Assembly: GCA_017562135.1 (NCBI GenBank)
Contig: QEYB01001398.1
Location: 248,001 to 312,000, forward strand
Source of the DNA: Dipylidium caninum
Taxonomy: Eukaryota > Platyhelminthes > Cestoda > Cyclophyllidea > Dipylidiidae
Reading direction: 5' to 3'
Length of the DNA stretch: 64,000 nt
The notes under the pieces were generated by a model, which had not been told where the DNA came from, ran no database searches, and worked only from the letters and a program-made list of their open reading frames with translations. The translations under genes were made by a program, and so were the position numbers. Of the stretch, positions 22,901 through 36,474 are shown one piece after another (positions within the stretch are counted from its first letter, which is position 1; each line of letters begins with the position of its first letter).

Positions 22901-25900
22901 TGTGTGACGACACTTTTCACACGTCTTTTTTTCCGGAAAAATGAGTTTTTAATTCCATTATGAGTTATAGTAAATACGATGCGCACAATCCTAATCTAGT
23001 CTCTTATTCTCCCACTGCCTAGTTGTTTGTTTGCGAAAACAATGGACATGCTTATCAAATTAACATTATTTTTATTCCTATTAGTTGTTTTATCAATAAA
23101 TTTAGCCTAACAGCATTAGAGGGGAATGAATGACATCTGCGTGACCCCTTGTTTTATTGCACCACGTCTGGTTTCTATTAAAAGGCCTCTAAAATAAAGG
23201 CAACTTGCGACGTTCAAGTTCCCTTCAACGCTATAGAAGGGTGATGGCCTGAACCACCCTCGCCTTATGCCTGCTTTAGCGGCTTATTGCCGTTTTCGCA
23301 ATTAGAATGCTGGCGACAGTTGACTTTGCAGTGTTAATTGGTGACGGGAAGTGGATAGATTTTTGGAGGCCAACTTCCTGTTCAGCTGAGAATAGGCAGG
23401 TAGCTAATTAAATTTTGCTCACTTCAATCCGCGCAAGTATAATAGCTAAATAATTAGCAAGGTATCAAATACACAAACCAACTGGACCTTGGCCTGGAGG
23501 CTTCTCCTCTTGAACTACGCTCCAGATTATCCTCAATTGTTGTTTTCAAGTAGACCAATCAATCTCCTAGTCATTCTAAACATATGCGGATGGCGGTTCC
23601 ACCAGTGAATCTAGTTGGTGCGACATCAAATGGTCTTCCCTGCTTTTATCATTTTTTCTATTTTACGTAAAATTGGACGACTCGTCTCAACTCCTCATTC
23701 CTTCTCGAACTACTCAAGAGTTTTATTTTGAGGAATTATTCTTATCTTACAAGAATGTTGACATTTATGTTGATTGTGCCTGCTGGAGTTACTTTGCTCA
23801 ATCGAGGTATGAAGTGATGTGTAGCATTTCCTCAAAGCTGTGGTGCACGTTGCCTTTTTTAGTGCTAAAACGGAAACACCTTCACATTTGTCAAGGGCAA
23901 ATGAGGTTCTGGCAGACCTCTCGTCAATCTTCATACCGACTCCAATGATTCAGAATGAAGCGGCAAGAACGACTGTCACTCGCGCAATTCATCCATAGTG
24001 CACCCTGTGTGTCCTCCTCCCCGCAGCTAGGGTTGAGATTCACCGGGAAGAATTGGGTCATAGGGCGGGACGCGCTGGCTTTCCACAACCCCTGAAAGGA
24101 TTTACTCCCACTTCTGGATGCAATTGTCTAACTTTTTTGGTTTATGGGAAGGTTGAATATATCTAAAGCCATTTCGTGAGGATTCGGTATTATCCCAGGC
24201 AACGTTAAAGTCGAAACGTCTTCCTGATTACGAACAGAGCTAGGTCCAAATGGAGTGGACTATATGAAAGCCATCAGACTGTCCTGAGAGTTTAAAGAGG
24301 GTAAAGTCAGACGGTTGAAGTTCGCAGACCAGCCGTTGAAGACTTTCTTTGCATTTCCTCCGCTCCACCTCGTCACTTACAGGCACCACCGGGTGTGGTT
24401 AACGACTCAATTGTTCTGCGCAACAAAACTAATGACTTTTTCTATTATCATAGTTAGTGAAAAAGCGGCAATTTAGTTGTGTATCCGCTTCAATCTAGTT
24501 TTTAGTCATCTGAAAAGCGACCATTTGGCAATTTCTGGCCGACTGAGAGAATTCACGTTGTGCTGCGTGGTGTAAACCACCATCTACCACGTCACCGTGT
24601 TTGCCTTTGCCCTAATCCGAATCTTCACAACTGCGAGAAAACAATAAAATTGTTCTAAGTGCGAACATTTGTTTTAAGTTTGGGAAGCTACTCATTCACC
24701 CCAATCTTGTAATTACACGGGAAACTGTGTGACCGTGAAATTTTTTGTTCGAAGAGTCTCTACCCTCACTTCTTCGCTATTGCATCAAAACAAATTCATT
24801 TATTTCCACCTGACCTATCACAAGTACGAAAAGGAGGAGGAGGATGAGGGAGGCAAGGTTTTAAGGACACACTTTCCTCGGCCAATCACACACCAGTGAT
24901 GAATCGCGAGTCAAGATTAAATTCGTCCTGGTGACACTCAAATTATCGGCCCAGACATCGTGGGATGAAGGAGGAGTTGCCGTAACGTAACGACCGGTCA
25001 ATTTGTACTTTTGGCAACAGAGATGGGAATAGGCGAGTGAGATGTGAATGTGAAGTCCACTTGCCTCAGCTGACCACCAGGCTGCCTGACTGCCTTTAGC
25101 ACCCTCAGGGGAACAGCGCCCTCTTTGCGCTACCGGGGCGACTGTCAACCTCCACCGGTGGAGGTGGGTTTCACTGCAGTGGATAGGAGGGAGCGAGAGG
25201 CAGCTGGAGGTGGCAACCTCCCCTGTGCGGTGGGAGGGTTTGTCTCCTTTTGCACTTCGATTTTCTGTCCAATGCCGACGATGTGGTGATCATTCAATTA
25301 GGAAATTGAGTAAGAAAGCAATGTGTATCGGCGGTCACGGAGACTCATTAATCACCCAGCATGCGGTTGGAAGAGCTAGAGAGTGGTTAAGGTGGGAAAC
25401 GATAAGGTTGAATCTCATCGGCAATCGCTCGTTGCAAGTGGCTTCGTTGAGATTACAGCGACATGCAGATGAAAGAGCTTCCACTAAACTACATTAAAGG
25501 CTGGGTTTTCTCGGAACGGTTTACGGATAAGGGAAGCTACGTAAACACCGCGTCGATCGTAAGAACATACTGTCGACGGCGACGCAGTCCTCGTTTTCTC
25601 CCACCGTCCCTCTCTGGTAACATCAAGACCCTCCATCGCGAGCCAACAAAGCCTGGTCAGCCGTCTTTTTCCCTCCTCCCCGACCATATCCCAACGGGAA
25701 AGGACGCCTGCACTTACGCTAAAGGGAAATTTTGCTTATCCAATGTTTTTTTCCAAATGTCTCCCTAGGGTTACCATGTTTATTTCCAAACAAACAAGTA
25801 ACGCGGTCACTTTCGAAACTACCGCGCATGCCTCGAGGCACTGTACGATTAGCTAAGATAAAACCGGCTTTAATTTATGTCCCGAACATCTCTGTGCCCA

Positions 25901-28900
25901 TCCAGCATGTCTATTCGGCGTGTTTCCTTAACTAGGAATTATTTTTGGCATCGCTCATCTAAAACTGCAACATCTTCCCTTGTGTATCCAAGAGGTGCGT
26001 CGGACGAGAAGGTCAAGTCGGATGGTTTAATTGTGAGCATCTTTTTAAAGCTTGTTGATAATGATCAGCTGCTTTATGTGAAATAGCCGTTTCGGTAGAG
26101 CCATTATTCAAGTCTAGACGGTTGTGTTGATTGCATAACAACCTCGTTAAGCAGGGAATTTGAAAAATTAATGTCTGAGTAGTCAAGATGCTGTCTTGAG
26201 ACCACCGACTCCCCCACATTGGAACTTTAAATAGCAAGTGCATTTCCGAGGAGGTCTCCCATGGCGGCGTCGGTTACTTCGAGTCCCCCTGAAATTTCCT
26301 CTCAGGCCTTGCCGTTTTTTGATATTATGACATTTTATGCTATGCCTGCTACGAATCCTATTGAGCGTGAAAACAATGGGAACGAAGTGAAGTTCACGGT
26401 GGCACCATAATCCAAATCCTGTGTTTTATTAAGTTTCTCAGCGAGAGTGGACTATGTGACTTCTTTGAAGGAACGCAAACACAACACATGAAACGCTGAA
26501 TTTCGTAATTTATTCAGGATTTCACTCAACAACTCAGGTTTACACTAGACGTGCGTAATTTTTTAATTCGCCGTGTGAGAACTGGTAGAAAGAGAAAATA
26601 TAATCAGAAAAGTGATCCACGAGGGTAAGTGAGTTATCTTAGTTCCTTTGTCGGCAAGGCTACCGCTTACCACAAGTGGCTAATAACAATTGTGAACGGA
26701 TTAACTGGAGGATTACGACGTCAACTAAAACCCTAGCCAGTGGCAGAATGGATAAACGGGGAGGACAAAATAGGGTCTTTACAGCGAGTCCGATAGGAAA
26801 ACGAGAGTATCATGTAAAAAATAATAACTTTCCGGCCTTTCGCTCAAAAAGTGACGGCGTTAACGTTATAAGCATGCTTTAGAATCGTTTACCATCCCAT
26901 TTCTCTGTAAAACTTGCGCAAGTGGGACACACTTCGACATTCTGCTCTTTATTGAAGAAAATAAACTAGTTGACATCACATGGCACGTGACATATAATGG
27001 CCTTTGGTGTTGTAGGGAGGTTGAATATTCCATAGCGGATATAGTTTTAATTAGTGGTTATAAAGGTCCCCTTGTTGATTGATTTGAAGCGCATTTTCAA
27101 ATTTCAGCAAGCACCGCCCGTGGGTACTCATTATGTCGGGAATTTAATTATCGGTTCATGTGTGATATAACTTTCAGTTTTAGTGCCCCAATGGCCAGAA
27201 TAAATAGTAAGACACATGATATCCTAACATCTTCACACGGGATAAATGTGTACTTGTGCGACTATTTGCTCAAGATTGTTAAAAATTTGTCTTAAAGACG
27301 GCTACGGTGTAGATTCCGTGGGCTTAAATGTCAAACATGATTAAACGAAGAAGGTTCACACGGTTAGTTTGTGTGTGCAGCAGCATCCGCTGTACTCGAC
27401 CGGCATGTAGGTATTAGTTAGATCATCGATAGAGCGACACTGGGAGGCAGATCAAAGCGAAAACGGGATTTAGCGACACCTCTAGGATAAGCTGAGAAAT
27501 CTTTTACGGAAGACGAAAAATGTGTGCGGTTAAATAGACATTATTCTTGGCAATATGTCTGTCATTGCTAAAATCCACATTTTAATGCTCCTAGGTAGTG
27601 CCTCATCGGTTCACATGGATCTTTTTGTGCATAAGAGTTGCAGTCGCTAAGAGGGAGTGTAAGGGACCTAAAGCATATGTAAAGCAAGTAAGAGGCGTGA
27701 AATCAATATCAAATTGAGCATTCACACTTGATCCCTCGGTTTTGAGAATCTGAAGGTCCGGTGATTCCTTGCCGTGTGCTTTAAAAGATGTGGGACCGGC
27801 TACTGCATTTGAATCGACATAATTTTGTTAGAGTTAGAGTTCGAGCCACGTGGCTGATATTTTCCAATTTGGTGACAGTATTACTACGAAGAAAGTTGAA
27901 AAACTTAAACATTGGAGCACTCGACTAGCGAAATTTACTTATACAATTGGTTATGGCCTTTCTAAATAATTTTTCAGGCATTTCGTACTCATCTATCAAA
28001 TTCTTGCTCATACAGCCAAGGATTATTTTGCGCTTAAGTCATAAAACACCCGATTTCCTCTTACCTACGTACAAAAACGCCTTCTTCCCCATGGGCATAG
28101 GCCATTGTTTTAATCAACCTAAGTGGCCATGAATGCACCATAAGCAAGTTCACAGGAAATAATTGTAATGGTTGGCGTTAACCTAATTAATAAAGGTGGC
28201 TTTCTATGCGAAAAATAAGTGTATAGCCATCCCAGCCTTATTTTCCCTTTAGTTCCACTTCGGCCGCCGAAGGAGACGGTTATTTGCCCTGAGATTGCTA
28301 ACATAACAGCGGTCTAGACGCACACTATGAGAGGAATATAAGGGGAAAATTAGGCGTAAGCAAAGCAAAACTAAGCACAAAGTGTGGTGAGTTTGCTTAA
28401 TGTCTAAGGAAAATGTTCAGTCTAACAATGAATTTGTCTCTTTCCACCAGTGCAAACAGTTTTCCTTTACTAATACACCAATTTGTTTCACACATCCTCA
28501 CACGAACTTTCAGTGTTAACCATACAAAGTCGTGTAAATACGAGACACTTCCCTGTTTCTACATTTTTCCGCGTATTATCTGTGGCTTAGTTCGCCAACT
28601 TCATTTGACCAACAACCAACAATCGTCACCTCACCACGCTCGACAGTTCAAATTAGCTTTCATAATTAACCCTCTACTCCTCGACTCCCATTGCCGCCGG
28701 GACACTTTGTCCCCTCATGGAGGACTTCCCCCTTGAGCCCAGAAAGCTCACGCAGCACATGCAGGCCTATCACATCACGAAATTGCTAATAACGTCCATT
28801 TGAACAAATCACTTTCTACGCTTAGTTCTCCACCTAGTATTAAACACCTTGAATATGTTTATTTTAACATTAAATCTATTTACGGCCCCTTATTACCCAG

Positions 28901-31900
28901 CTACTTGATAGATGAGGCCTCCATTTATTTCAACCCTCATTTGGGGATAAGGATAACATTGTGCCAAACATAGCATCACACTGACATTAAATATGTTGAC
29001 ATTAACTCACCTAAAGTACTCTGAACGAGTTCGTTAGCTGTCTTTATGGTTTACTCTTTCGCGGATGCACGCCACTTTATGTATATGAAAGCCCTCCCTC
29101 GGCCCCCCTTCCACCCGCCCGCCCTTCTGCCCACGGAAGGGACGGAAGGGACGCAGTCATGTCCGAAGAAGGCCCTGAAAGTGGCACTTCTCTCAGGGGG
29201 TGATCATCATGTCGTCTCCCACCATATTTGCCTGTTCGAGGAGCGGGGGCACACACCAACCTCATGATACGCCGTGTGCGGTTAGGACTTACGAAGCTGA
29301 CAGGGCAATTCTACGCCGACAGCGGTGAAGACGCGATTCCTTTCCGCACCCTCGAGGCCATTTGTTCATTTTTCCGGCAGTTTGAGGGACCCTCGTAGGC
29401 GGACGTTTGTGTACTCCATGTGATGGTCCACTGTCACTTAATGCAGTGGGCTAAACACTCCCCTCCTTCGATGGTTCTCAACGATGCGAGCACGAGTTAA
29501 TCACTTTCCTCCCCAGACGAAGTGCTACGCTTCAACCACATCACTGTCAACGTGTTCTTAAGAGAAATTGCCAGACGGGTATTTTCCCCTCACCTTAAGT
29601 TTGAGAGTAGAGTGTTATGTCCAAACGATAGCATCTGTCCCTAGAGCGATCCGTCATGTGCACATTTTTTCTCAACCAGGGGTGCTGAGAAAAGCCCACA
29701 ACCGACTTTTGGAAAGATAAACCGCCTCCCCCCCCTCCTCCTCGTGTATATCCTGCTATTTCCGAAAGAGGCTTCTTAATCCTCTATGTTATTTAAACGT
29801 GTCGTCCTCCTCGGCAGCTATGCAATCGGGGGCTTGAATGCGCGCTACTACTAATTCTACTGTAAGTAGCATATAAGTCAGCACGGAATGAGGACACGAG
29901 GAGTTTTTGAGCACCACTCCCAGTCTCCTTTACATGGCAGAGTTGAGCTCTTCATTCTTTCACCATTATACCATGCCCGTTCTCTCAGGGAACACTTGGG
30001 CGGCATGCATCCTTGTCTTGTTCGACAATGCTTACAAAGGACTGGCTCTTGTCACATCGGAGGAGGAGTTTTTTACGAGTCACCATCCAGTTAAATTATC
30101 CATCAAGACTATGAGCATCTTCTTCTAAGTATTTGATACATCAAGTGTTGCTTAACACAAGTCCAGACGCCATTGTTCTTCCAATACTACTTGCATTCCC
30201 CCTTCCTCGGAGGCCAGAACTGCCATTCGGGACGATGTGGACCAGCATTCTGTTCTTTTGATTCCCCTATGGGCTGGCTTTCCAGATCCCCAAGACCACT
30301 AACTCGCAAAGAATCAAGGTCGAACGCGAGGCCAGGAATAATAAGGCTGCCCATCGTGGGAAGAGCGCTACGTTCTACTGAGATAAGAGGGTCTTCCTCC
30401 ACTCCTCGCCTGTACAAAAATTGTCGCGGTTCGAAAAAGCACATCAGACGGAGGAGCCAACTCCAGCTTATGGCATACGGGCAATTATAAGCTCTGCTAA
30501 CGTGTTCGCCATCCAGGAACACAGACGGGAAGCACTCACAGCTGCCAACCTCCTCCCTCTCCACTTGGTCGGGGCTGACTGCAAACTGGCTGTGCGTGTG
30601 GCCCTGCTTCCCAGACCTTGTTGTTCGCCGTAGTATCCTGCCCCTTGTGCCTCGTCAGTAGCCCAAAACCCAACGATTCCCCAGTTTCTTTGGGCTTCCC
30701 CGCCGCCACCGGGTGGCGCACGTCTCACGGTGTCCACTCTGCCCCCGCCGCCTGCCGTCAGCACGGGTCGGTGGGAGCCGACGCTTCGACCGGCGCGGAG
30801 AAGTGCCCGAAGAAGAGGCCACGCAATCTCGTGTGCGAAATGGCTATTGCAGCACGACTGCACTCACTGGATCATTTGAGCTGTTGTTTCCCACTCCGGA
30901 CCAAGTTCGTGCTCTAAGAGTTGAGATGTGTGGATTATTGTCCGTCTAACATTCTCCTTTGTCCAAGTCACACCGCAAAGAGTCGCCAAATTAAAGATGT
31001 AGAGTTAATTTAAGTTCGGCAAATTCATCACTATTCCCGCCTACTTCCGTCCGGCCCGGGAAGAGCGAGAAAAAGCGGACGTGAGAGAGAGGAGGGCCTT
31101 CACTCCGCCTCTCCTTTGCCGTGTCCGCCCTCGTAGCATCTTTTTTCTCTCCACCCCGCCTCAACTTTCCTTTCGTCCCTCCCTCTGTCGCAGTCGGCAT
31201 TCTTGTTCCGAATGCGCGGATTTCCCACGTCTCCGCCTGCCGATGCGACTCCTCTACGCCGGGTGTGAGAGTCCTAGGCCTCTTTATGAGATAGTAAACA
31301 TACTGGCACACCTCCCCGCTAGGCCTCGGGTCGACTGGATGGGGGCGGCCTTGCTCCTCTTTCCCCAGCAATCCACGCACACACGCACACAAACACACAC
31401 AGACACAGGAAGGGCGCAAGAGGAAAGCTAAAAGCTGTTTCTTCACTTACCCAAGCTGGTCCGGCAGAGTGTTGTTAGTAAAGAACCGTGAGCACCTACT
31501 GACGGCGAGTCAAATTCCACCCCATTGCTCGCTCCAGTTGACGAGGAGGCCGGTTTCGGAATGTTCCACAAGCCCACATTCATGCGCACGTTAGGTCGGG
31601 CTGCTGCTCGCCCCGACGTCGTGGGGACCTGCCTCCTCCTGCGCTCCCTTCGTGCCCGCGTCCCGCCCCACGCGGGGCCGGTGGGTTTGGGCGCCCGCCG
31701 AGACTTTAGCCTTCCGTACTTGTGCTGCGACCACGTCGGCTGCGGAGGGGATTAGACAAGGAGGGGGACTTCCCTCCTCCTCCTCCTCCTCGTGGGGTGT
31801 GGCAAAACGAGGCGGAGGATGCATTTGCAGATGGCAGAGAAAGCGCCAAGTCTAGTCGGCCAAATTTCTTGCTTCCCATTCAACGGTGGGTTGAGAAAGA

Positions 31901-33061
31901 GCGAAACGGGCTCCTCCAGGCGTGGAATGAGGCAACGAAATACGCCCGCCTTACTACACAAATTCTCTCTTCGTAATCGGAATAGCAAGGCAATTCACCA
32001 TTGGTGGAATCTGCCATTTGCAGATTTTAAAACGGCAGACGTAAGGGGGAAACTAAACGGTGCATAGAAATCGTCTGCACTACTTTTCCGCCGTTCTTTC
32101 CCTCCAGATTTGCTAGGTGGAGCATCTTCACGGCTTCCTTCGCAGTCCGCTGGCCCGCACCATTGGCGAATGTTTGCAAAATTTCCTACCAGTCGTCAAA
32201 CACGCATGAAAGTGGACCCAATTTGGAGTAGCAATGAAATAAACTCCTACGGCATCGGAAGCGGAAAGGTATGAACTCCTCCCTCCTGGTTGGCAAAGCC
32301 AGTGCCGAATTCCGCCGGTTCTTACACCTCACTGCCGCGTCGTCTGCCGCCGCCGATCGGGTGTGCTCGCGTCCGGAGCACCTCGAGTCGCCCACGAAGG
32401 GTTGTGGACGCCAGGCAGGGCGCCCGCCTCCGACCGGCCACGAGGCCGTGCGGGCAACTGCCGAGAGTGACAAGAGGCGACTTACTTGTCGCCCCAGAAG
32501 GGGATCTTTGCTGGTTCCCAGCCGAGAGGGCGACGGGGGAGAGTGTGTAGTTTAGTTTAATTTCACTTCAACCTGACACTCCGGACGTCCGCACTCGTCG
32601 ATTTCCCCTCGCCTCCGCCCACTCCCCCCCCCTCCGCCTATTTCCATCTCGTCGCAGATGTCACGTCCGTGCCTTTTCTCCTTTCCCTCTTCCCTCTCGA
32701 TACGCCCGAATTCCACTTGCCAGCCACTCCGCCGAATGTCGGGCGGGACATTAATCAACCCGCTCTCCGCAGCCAGGACCTCTTGGGCCCCGTCCGCCTC
32801 TCCCCTCACGGCATGTCCACCTTTATTTAGCACGTGTCCCAAGAGAGACGCCGCCGCATCGCCATCAAAGTGGCCAAGTGCCGAGGCAGGAGGCTGCGTC
32901 CGTCTCACCTCGGTCAAGGCGACTTCGCAACCCTCACTGTCGTTGATGTGCCAAGTCATGCCTGCGTGTCTGTGAGCCCAAAATATGAGTTTAACGGCTA
33001 AGTGGTCGAGTATTTCAGGCAGGAATGAAAATATGCAATTTTTTTGCTTAAAAGCGTAATT
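16952..33061. other. Long intergenic stretch
   Basis: No protein-coding gene, tRNA or rRNA was recognised in these 16 kb. Composition changes at about 17,880 from GC-rich to AT-rich, and GC-rich patches return near 29.1 kb and 30.5-33 kb. Open frames here are short, lack splice-linked continuations and resemble no family I know. I searched by eye for tRNA A/B boxes and for transposase or reverse-transcriptase motifs and found none. Confidence 0.5.
31374..31408 (+). repeat. (CA)n-type repeat
   Basis: An imperfect ACAC/CGCAC dinucleotide-like tract interrupted by G and AA. Simple repeat, no coding role seen. Confidence 0.85.
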
Positions 33062-33240
33062 TTATTCAATCAAACACTGCCCGTTTTTGTCGATGACATT
33101 TTGCCAGCGTTCTGCCAGTGTCGTAATTCCCCAGTCATAAAATGCCTAACCTTTTCTATTAAAAAAAAGGAATTTAGCGGCATTTGACAGCATAGTGTCA
33201 TTAAAAAATTTATCATATAAGGAGTTCTGGAGGGAATTAC
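33062..33240 (-). pseudogene. Mariner-type transposase C-terminal remnant
   Basis: On the minus strand one frame reads SLQNSLYDKFF, continues through an in-frame TAG, then reads FYDWGITTLAERWQNVIDKNG and stops at 33,062. This matches the invariable end of mariner transposases: an LQ.xL segment, a basic/aromatic spacer, then FY..GI..L..RW...I...G. The catalytic DD34D core and the usual SPDLxPxDY block are missing. Upstream the frame runs into the unrelated ~130 bp dispersed repeat. It is broken and truncated, so non-functional. No terminal inverted repeat was identified. Confidence 0.72.
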
Positions 33241-33288
33241 ACACCACAACTTTGGGCGAGTGACCAGGGACGAGTCGTCGCGAGGACA

Positions 33289-33419
33289 CCTTCGAGGCGC
33301 CGACTGTCTTCCTGCACGCCCACCACACTGACAGCAGACGCAGTCGTTTGCGGCGATTCTCTGCTTCCGACGTCGTCTGGCCCGGTTGCCCTTCCATCAG
33401 CCGCCACCTCCTCCCCTCC
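33289..33419 (-). repeat. ~130 bp dispersed repeat, copy 2
   Basis: Reverse complement of 1,875-2,004. It begins about 50 bp beyond the mariner transposase remnant, in the position where the upstream part of the transposase would be expected, so it may have inserted into or replaced that element. Confidence 0.8.
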
Positions 33420-34949
33420 GCGCCTCCGCGCCTCCGCCCACTTCTCAACTGCACACTTTTCGTTGCCAGCGGTCGGTCTTTTCAAGAGAGGGCCAACTTC
33501 CTTGCCTCTCTCAATTGCCATGAATCTCGGAGGCCGTTGAAGCCTTGCGCCAAATGAATTTCGTTCAATTGGTGAGCGACTCAAAGATCGCGTTTTCTGA
33601 CCTATTCGAGCATTTTTAATTTTACCTCCGAGGCATTTTTGCCACTGGCATCCGAGCTTCTCTGCATTATCGCGTGTTGTGCTGTGAAAATGCGAAAACA
33701 GACTTCAACCGAAACGCCAGCCAGATTGTTGAGCATTTTTCGGTGAAAAATCACCAGAAAGAAATATGGCAAGTCAATGTTGAGGGCACTGCCCTTCTTT
33801 CCTTCAGGCTTCACTCCCCTCTACTCCACGTAACTTCCTTTTTTGGCTCGCGATGCCTTCTTCCCTTTACCCAAATAATAGAATAAAGTGAGCCAGAACA
33901 GGCACTCGACTTTTCCTTTCTTTTCAATCAGGGAGAAAACATCATTACAGAAATGAAAGGTGTAATTTTTACTAAATCAAAGGACGAGGTTCAAGCATTA
34001 GGCTAAAATTAGAGGTTGCGTGCTTTGAAGACGTTAACGAAACCAAAGAAAGTGTTAAACTCCTCTGTCGACAAAATGTGGAATTATTCGCTGGTCAACG
34101 AGCCTCGACCCATGACGATACAACATCCTTGAAGTGAGGAGGGTGAAGAAGGGACGAAGACAAGTGGCACGAGTGGAGTTGCTGCGTCCTCCCTATGGCC
34201 TGGTTCATCCAGATGCACAGGTTATAATGAAGGCTCAGGCCACAACCCTTCCGGTCTCGTCTATTCCGCGTCGGTCTCGGATCACTTGTTCGCTGAAGAC
34301 GAAGACACGCAGCCAAACAGTCGACCCAGACGTCCGACAAGCCTGGGGAAGGCGCTTTGGGGTCAGAGCATGGGACTGTGAGGCGTGCCGCGCCGACATC
34401 ATCGAGATGTCGACGCGTAGTCCCTCTTCATCTGTCCACAAAACGCATTGCTGAGAAGGAGTGACGGAGCCACGAGCGATTCGACTTATCCCGCCTTGAG
34501 AACCTATGCCAGCCGCGGAGGAAGTCGGCAATGCCGAGGGAGTCCGCTGACAAGCATGCAGTCCTCGTGACCTTCTCTAGTGCCCGCCGCACCGTGGTCG
34601 GCCTCGCGGGGGGGCCATCGGCGGACCCGCTCGAGATAAGACCATTCACCGCAAAGTTCTTACAGACTCCACGATAAGCTTTCCATGATAAGTCGATGCA
34701 CTCGACAAGGTCGTGTCCACCCGACTGGATTGAATGTCTCGCATGTCCTAAAAGATGAAGAAGCATTGAATTGCGAAGTACGACGGCGAACACAGAGTCG
34801 AGAAAAAGTTGGTCTCCTAATCCCCTCGTGTCTGGGCGGTGCAGTGCTGATTAGCATCTTCCTCTGCCTCTCTTATCGCCTCTCAGGAGAAACGGGGTTG
34901 GGCTGGCGGGTGCTGCGACTTCGACTGCGCAGTTAAACGAAACCCAGGC

Positions 34950-34992
34950 CGCCACCGCCACGCCACCGCCGCCGCCGCCGCCGCCGCCGCCT
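34950..34992 (+). repeat. (CCG)n trinucleotide repeat
   Basis: About a dozen CCG units preceded by degenerate CCACCGCCA units. Outside any recognised exon. Confidence 0.9.
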
Positions 34993-36440
34993 CACCCGCC
35001 ACACACAGCATAACGTGAGATGTTTCCGCCTGACCGATCAGGCCAGAACGGGAGCCCGCGGCCAGCCCAGCGCGCCCCTCAGCGCCGTAGGGGACGGGCT
35101 GCCGGAGTGGAGGGGCTAAGACGCCGAGGAGATGCGATTCCGTGTCACCATTTCGGGAGAGAGGCTGACCGCCTTATGGTCAGGCCCATTTGAGCCGGTC
35201 CACCGCCTCTCCTGCGGCATGATGGCTATCTTAAGTGGGTGAGTGGGTGGAGCGGGATGCTGGCAGCGGGCAGCGGGAGTCTCTGTCCCATAACTTATGG
35301 CTGTCATCTGATTCACTAAAGCGGTAGAAAAATCCTCGAGTCATTTATAGGCTAAGTTCACTCGCCTCCCGCACTAAACCACCACCGAGGCTTGGAACCT
35401 TAAGAAGACCGCAGACCGCAGAGTGGACCGTGCTGCTGAAAGCAGTTCAAGGCGATGTCTTGAAGAAGGGGAGCGGCGAACAGGAGGAGGGGAAGCCATC
35501 CAACTGGGCGGTACCTCCTTCCAACCTTACAAAAGTCTATTCGACCGCCTCGGAGGCCTGGCAACTGCAACTGGACCAACGTAAAGGCCCCGCGTCTTAA
35601 AGACTTAACTAATTGCAACCACTTTGCAAAGAGGATGTTCTCAGGCTCCAGACGTCACCGCCCAGAACAGACATAGGCTTTTCCATCCTGCCGTGCATCA
35701 GCGAGGCGACAGGTTGAAGATCACCCGCTTGTCAATGAAGCACGGGCCAACTGCGAGGTGAGCTGCTTATGGAGGCGATGCTGAGGGTGCAGCGGAGGCC
35801 ATGAAAGTTGAAAACCGTAATCGGTTAGTCCACTTTCGCCTCCTCTGCCCCAACACTGCCTGCAGTAGAGCGGCGTCCTGTCCACCGGGACTCTGCTGTG
35901 GCCGTCGTGTCATGACCAGGTTGAACAAGCCGCAAATGGGGCGTCAAAAAGGCATTTTGGATCGCGTCTCCTGTGCGGCCATCCCGCCCACTTTCTCGAC
36001 TACCTGGTCCCCTACCGGGCCCGTCTCCTGACACGCCTCTCGGCTGGAATTAGTGCCGTAATCGCAGAAAAAAACGTTCTGTCTCTTCCCCGGAAACGAA
36101 CTCGCGGAGTGCCGACATTCGTGACCCCACGGCGCCCGGGGGGGCACTGCAGGGCGGAGAGGGTAAAGGTTGTTGGCTGTCCGGATTGACGGGACACCAC
36201 GTTGCCAAAGCCGCGGACCTGGGACAAGCTGACTTTTTCGCTGAAAGCGCAGTTCAATTCGGCGATGATCTTCCGCCTAAACTGTACAACCATCACGACA
36301 AAGTGGGAGGAAAAGTGATTCCATTCAGGCAGCCGAGGTGTTCCGTTGTGGTGAGGGAAAACTGTCAGCGTCACCTTTGTTAGCGCGATTGCCGTGGACG
36401 ACAAAATGGACGCTCTGGTGAATGGGCGGACGAGAGGGAT

Positions 36441-36474
36441 GGGGGGAGGGGGGAGAGAGAGAGAGAGGGGAGAA
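36441..36474 (+). repeat. G-run and (GA)n repeat
   Basis: G runs followed by about eight GA dinucleotides and a further purine stretch, giving an uninterrupted purine tract on the plus strand. Confidence 0.85.

Noticed and set aside
32552..32959. 135-codon minus-strand open frame with balanced composition
   Set aside because: No family match, no splice-linked neighbours and a Gly/Arg low-complexity end. It could be real, but nothing supports it.
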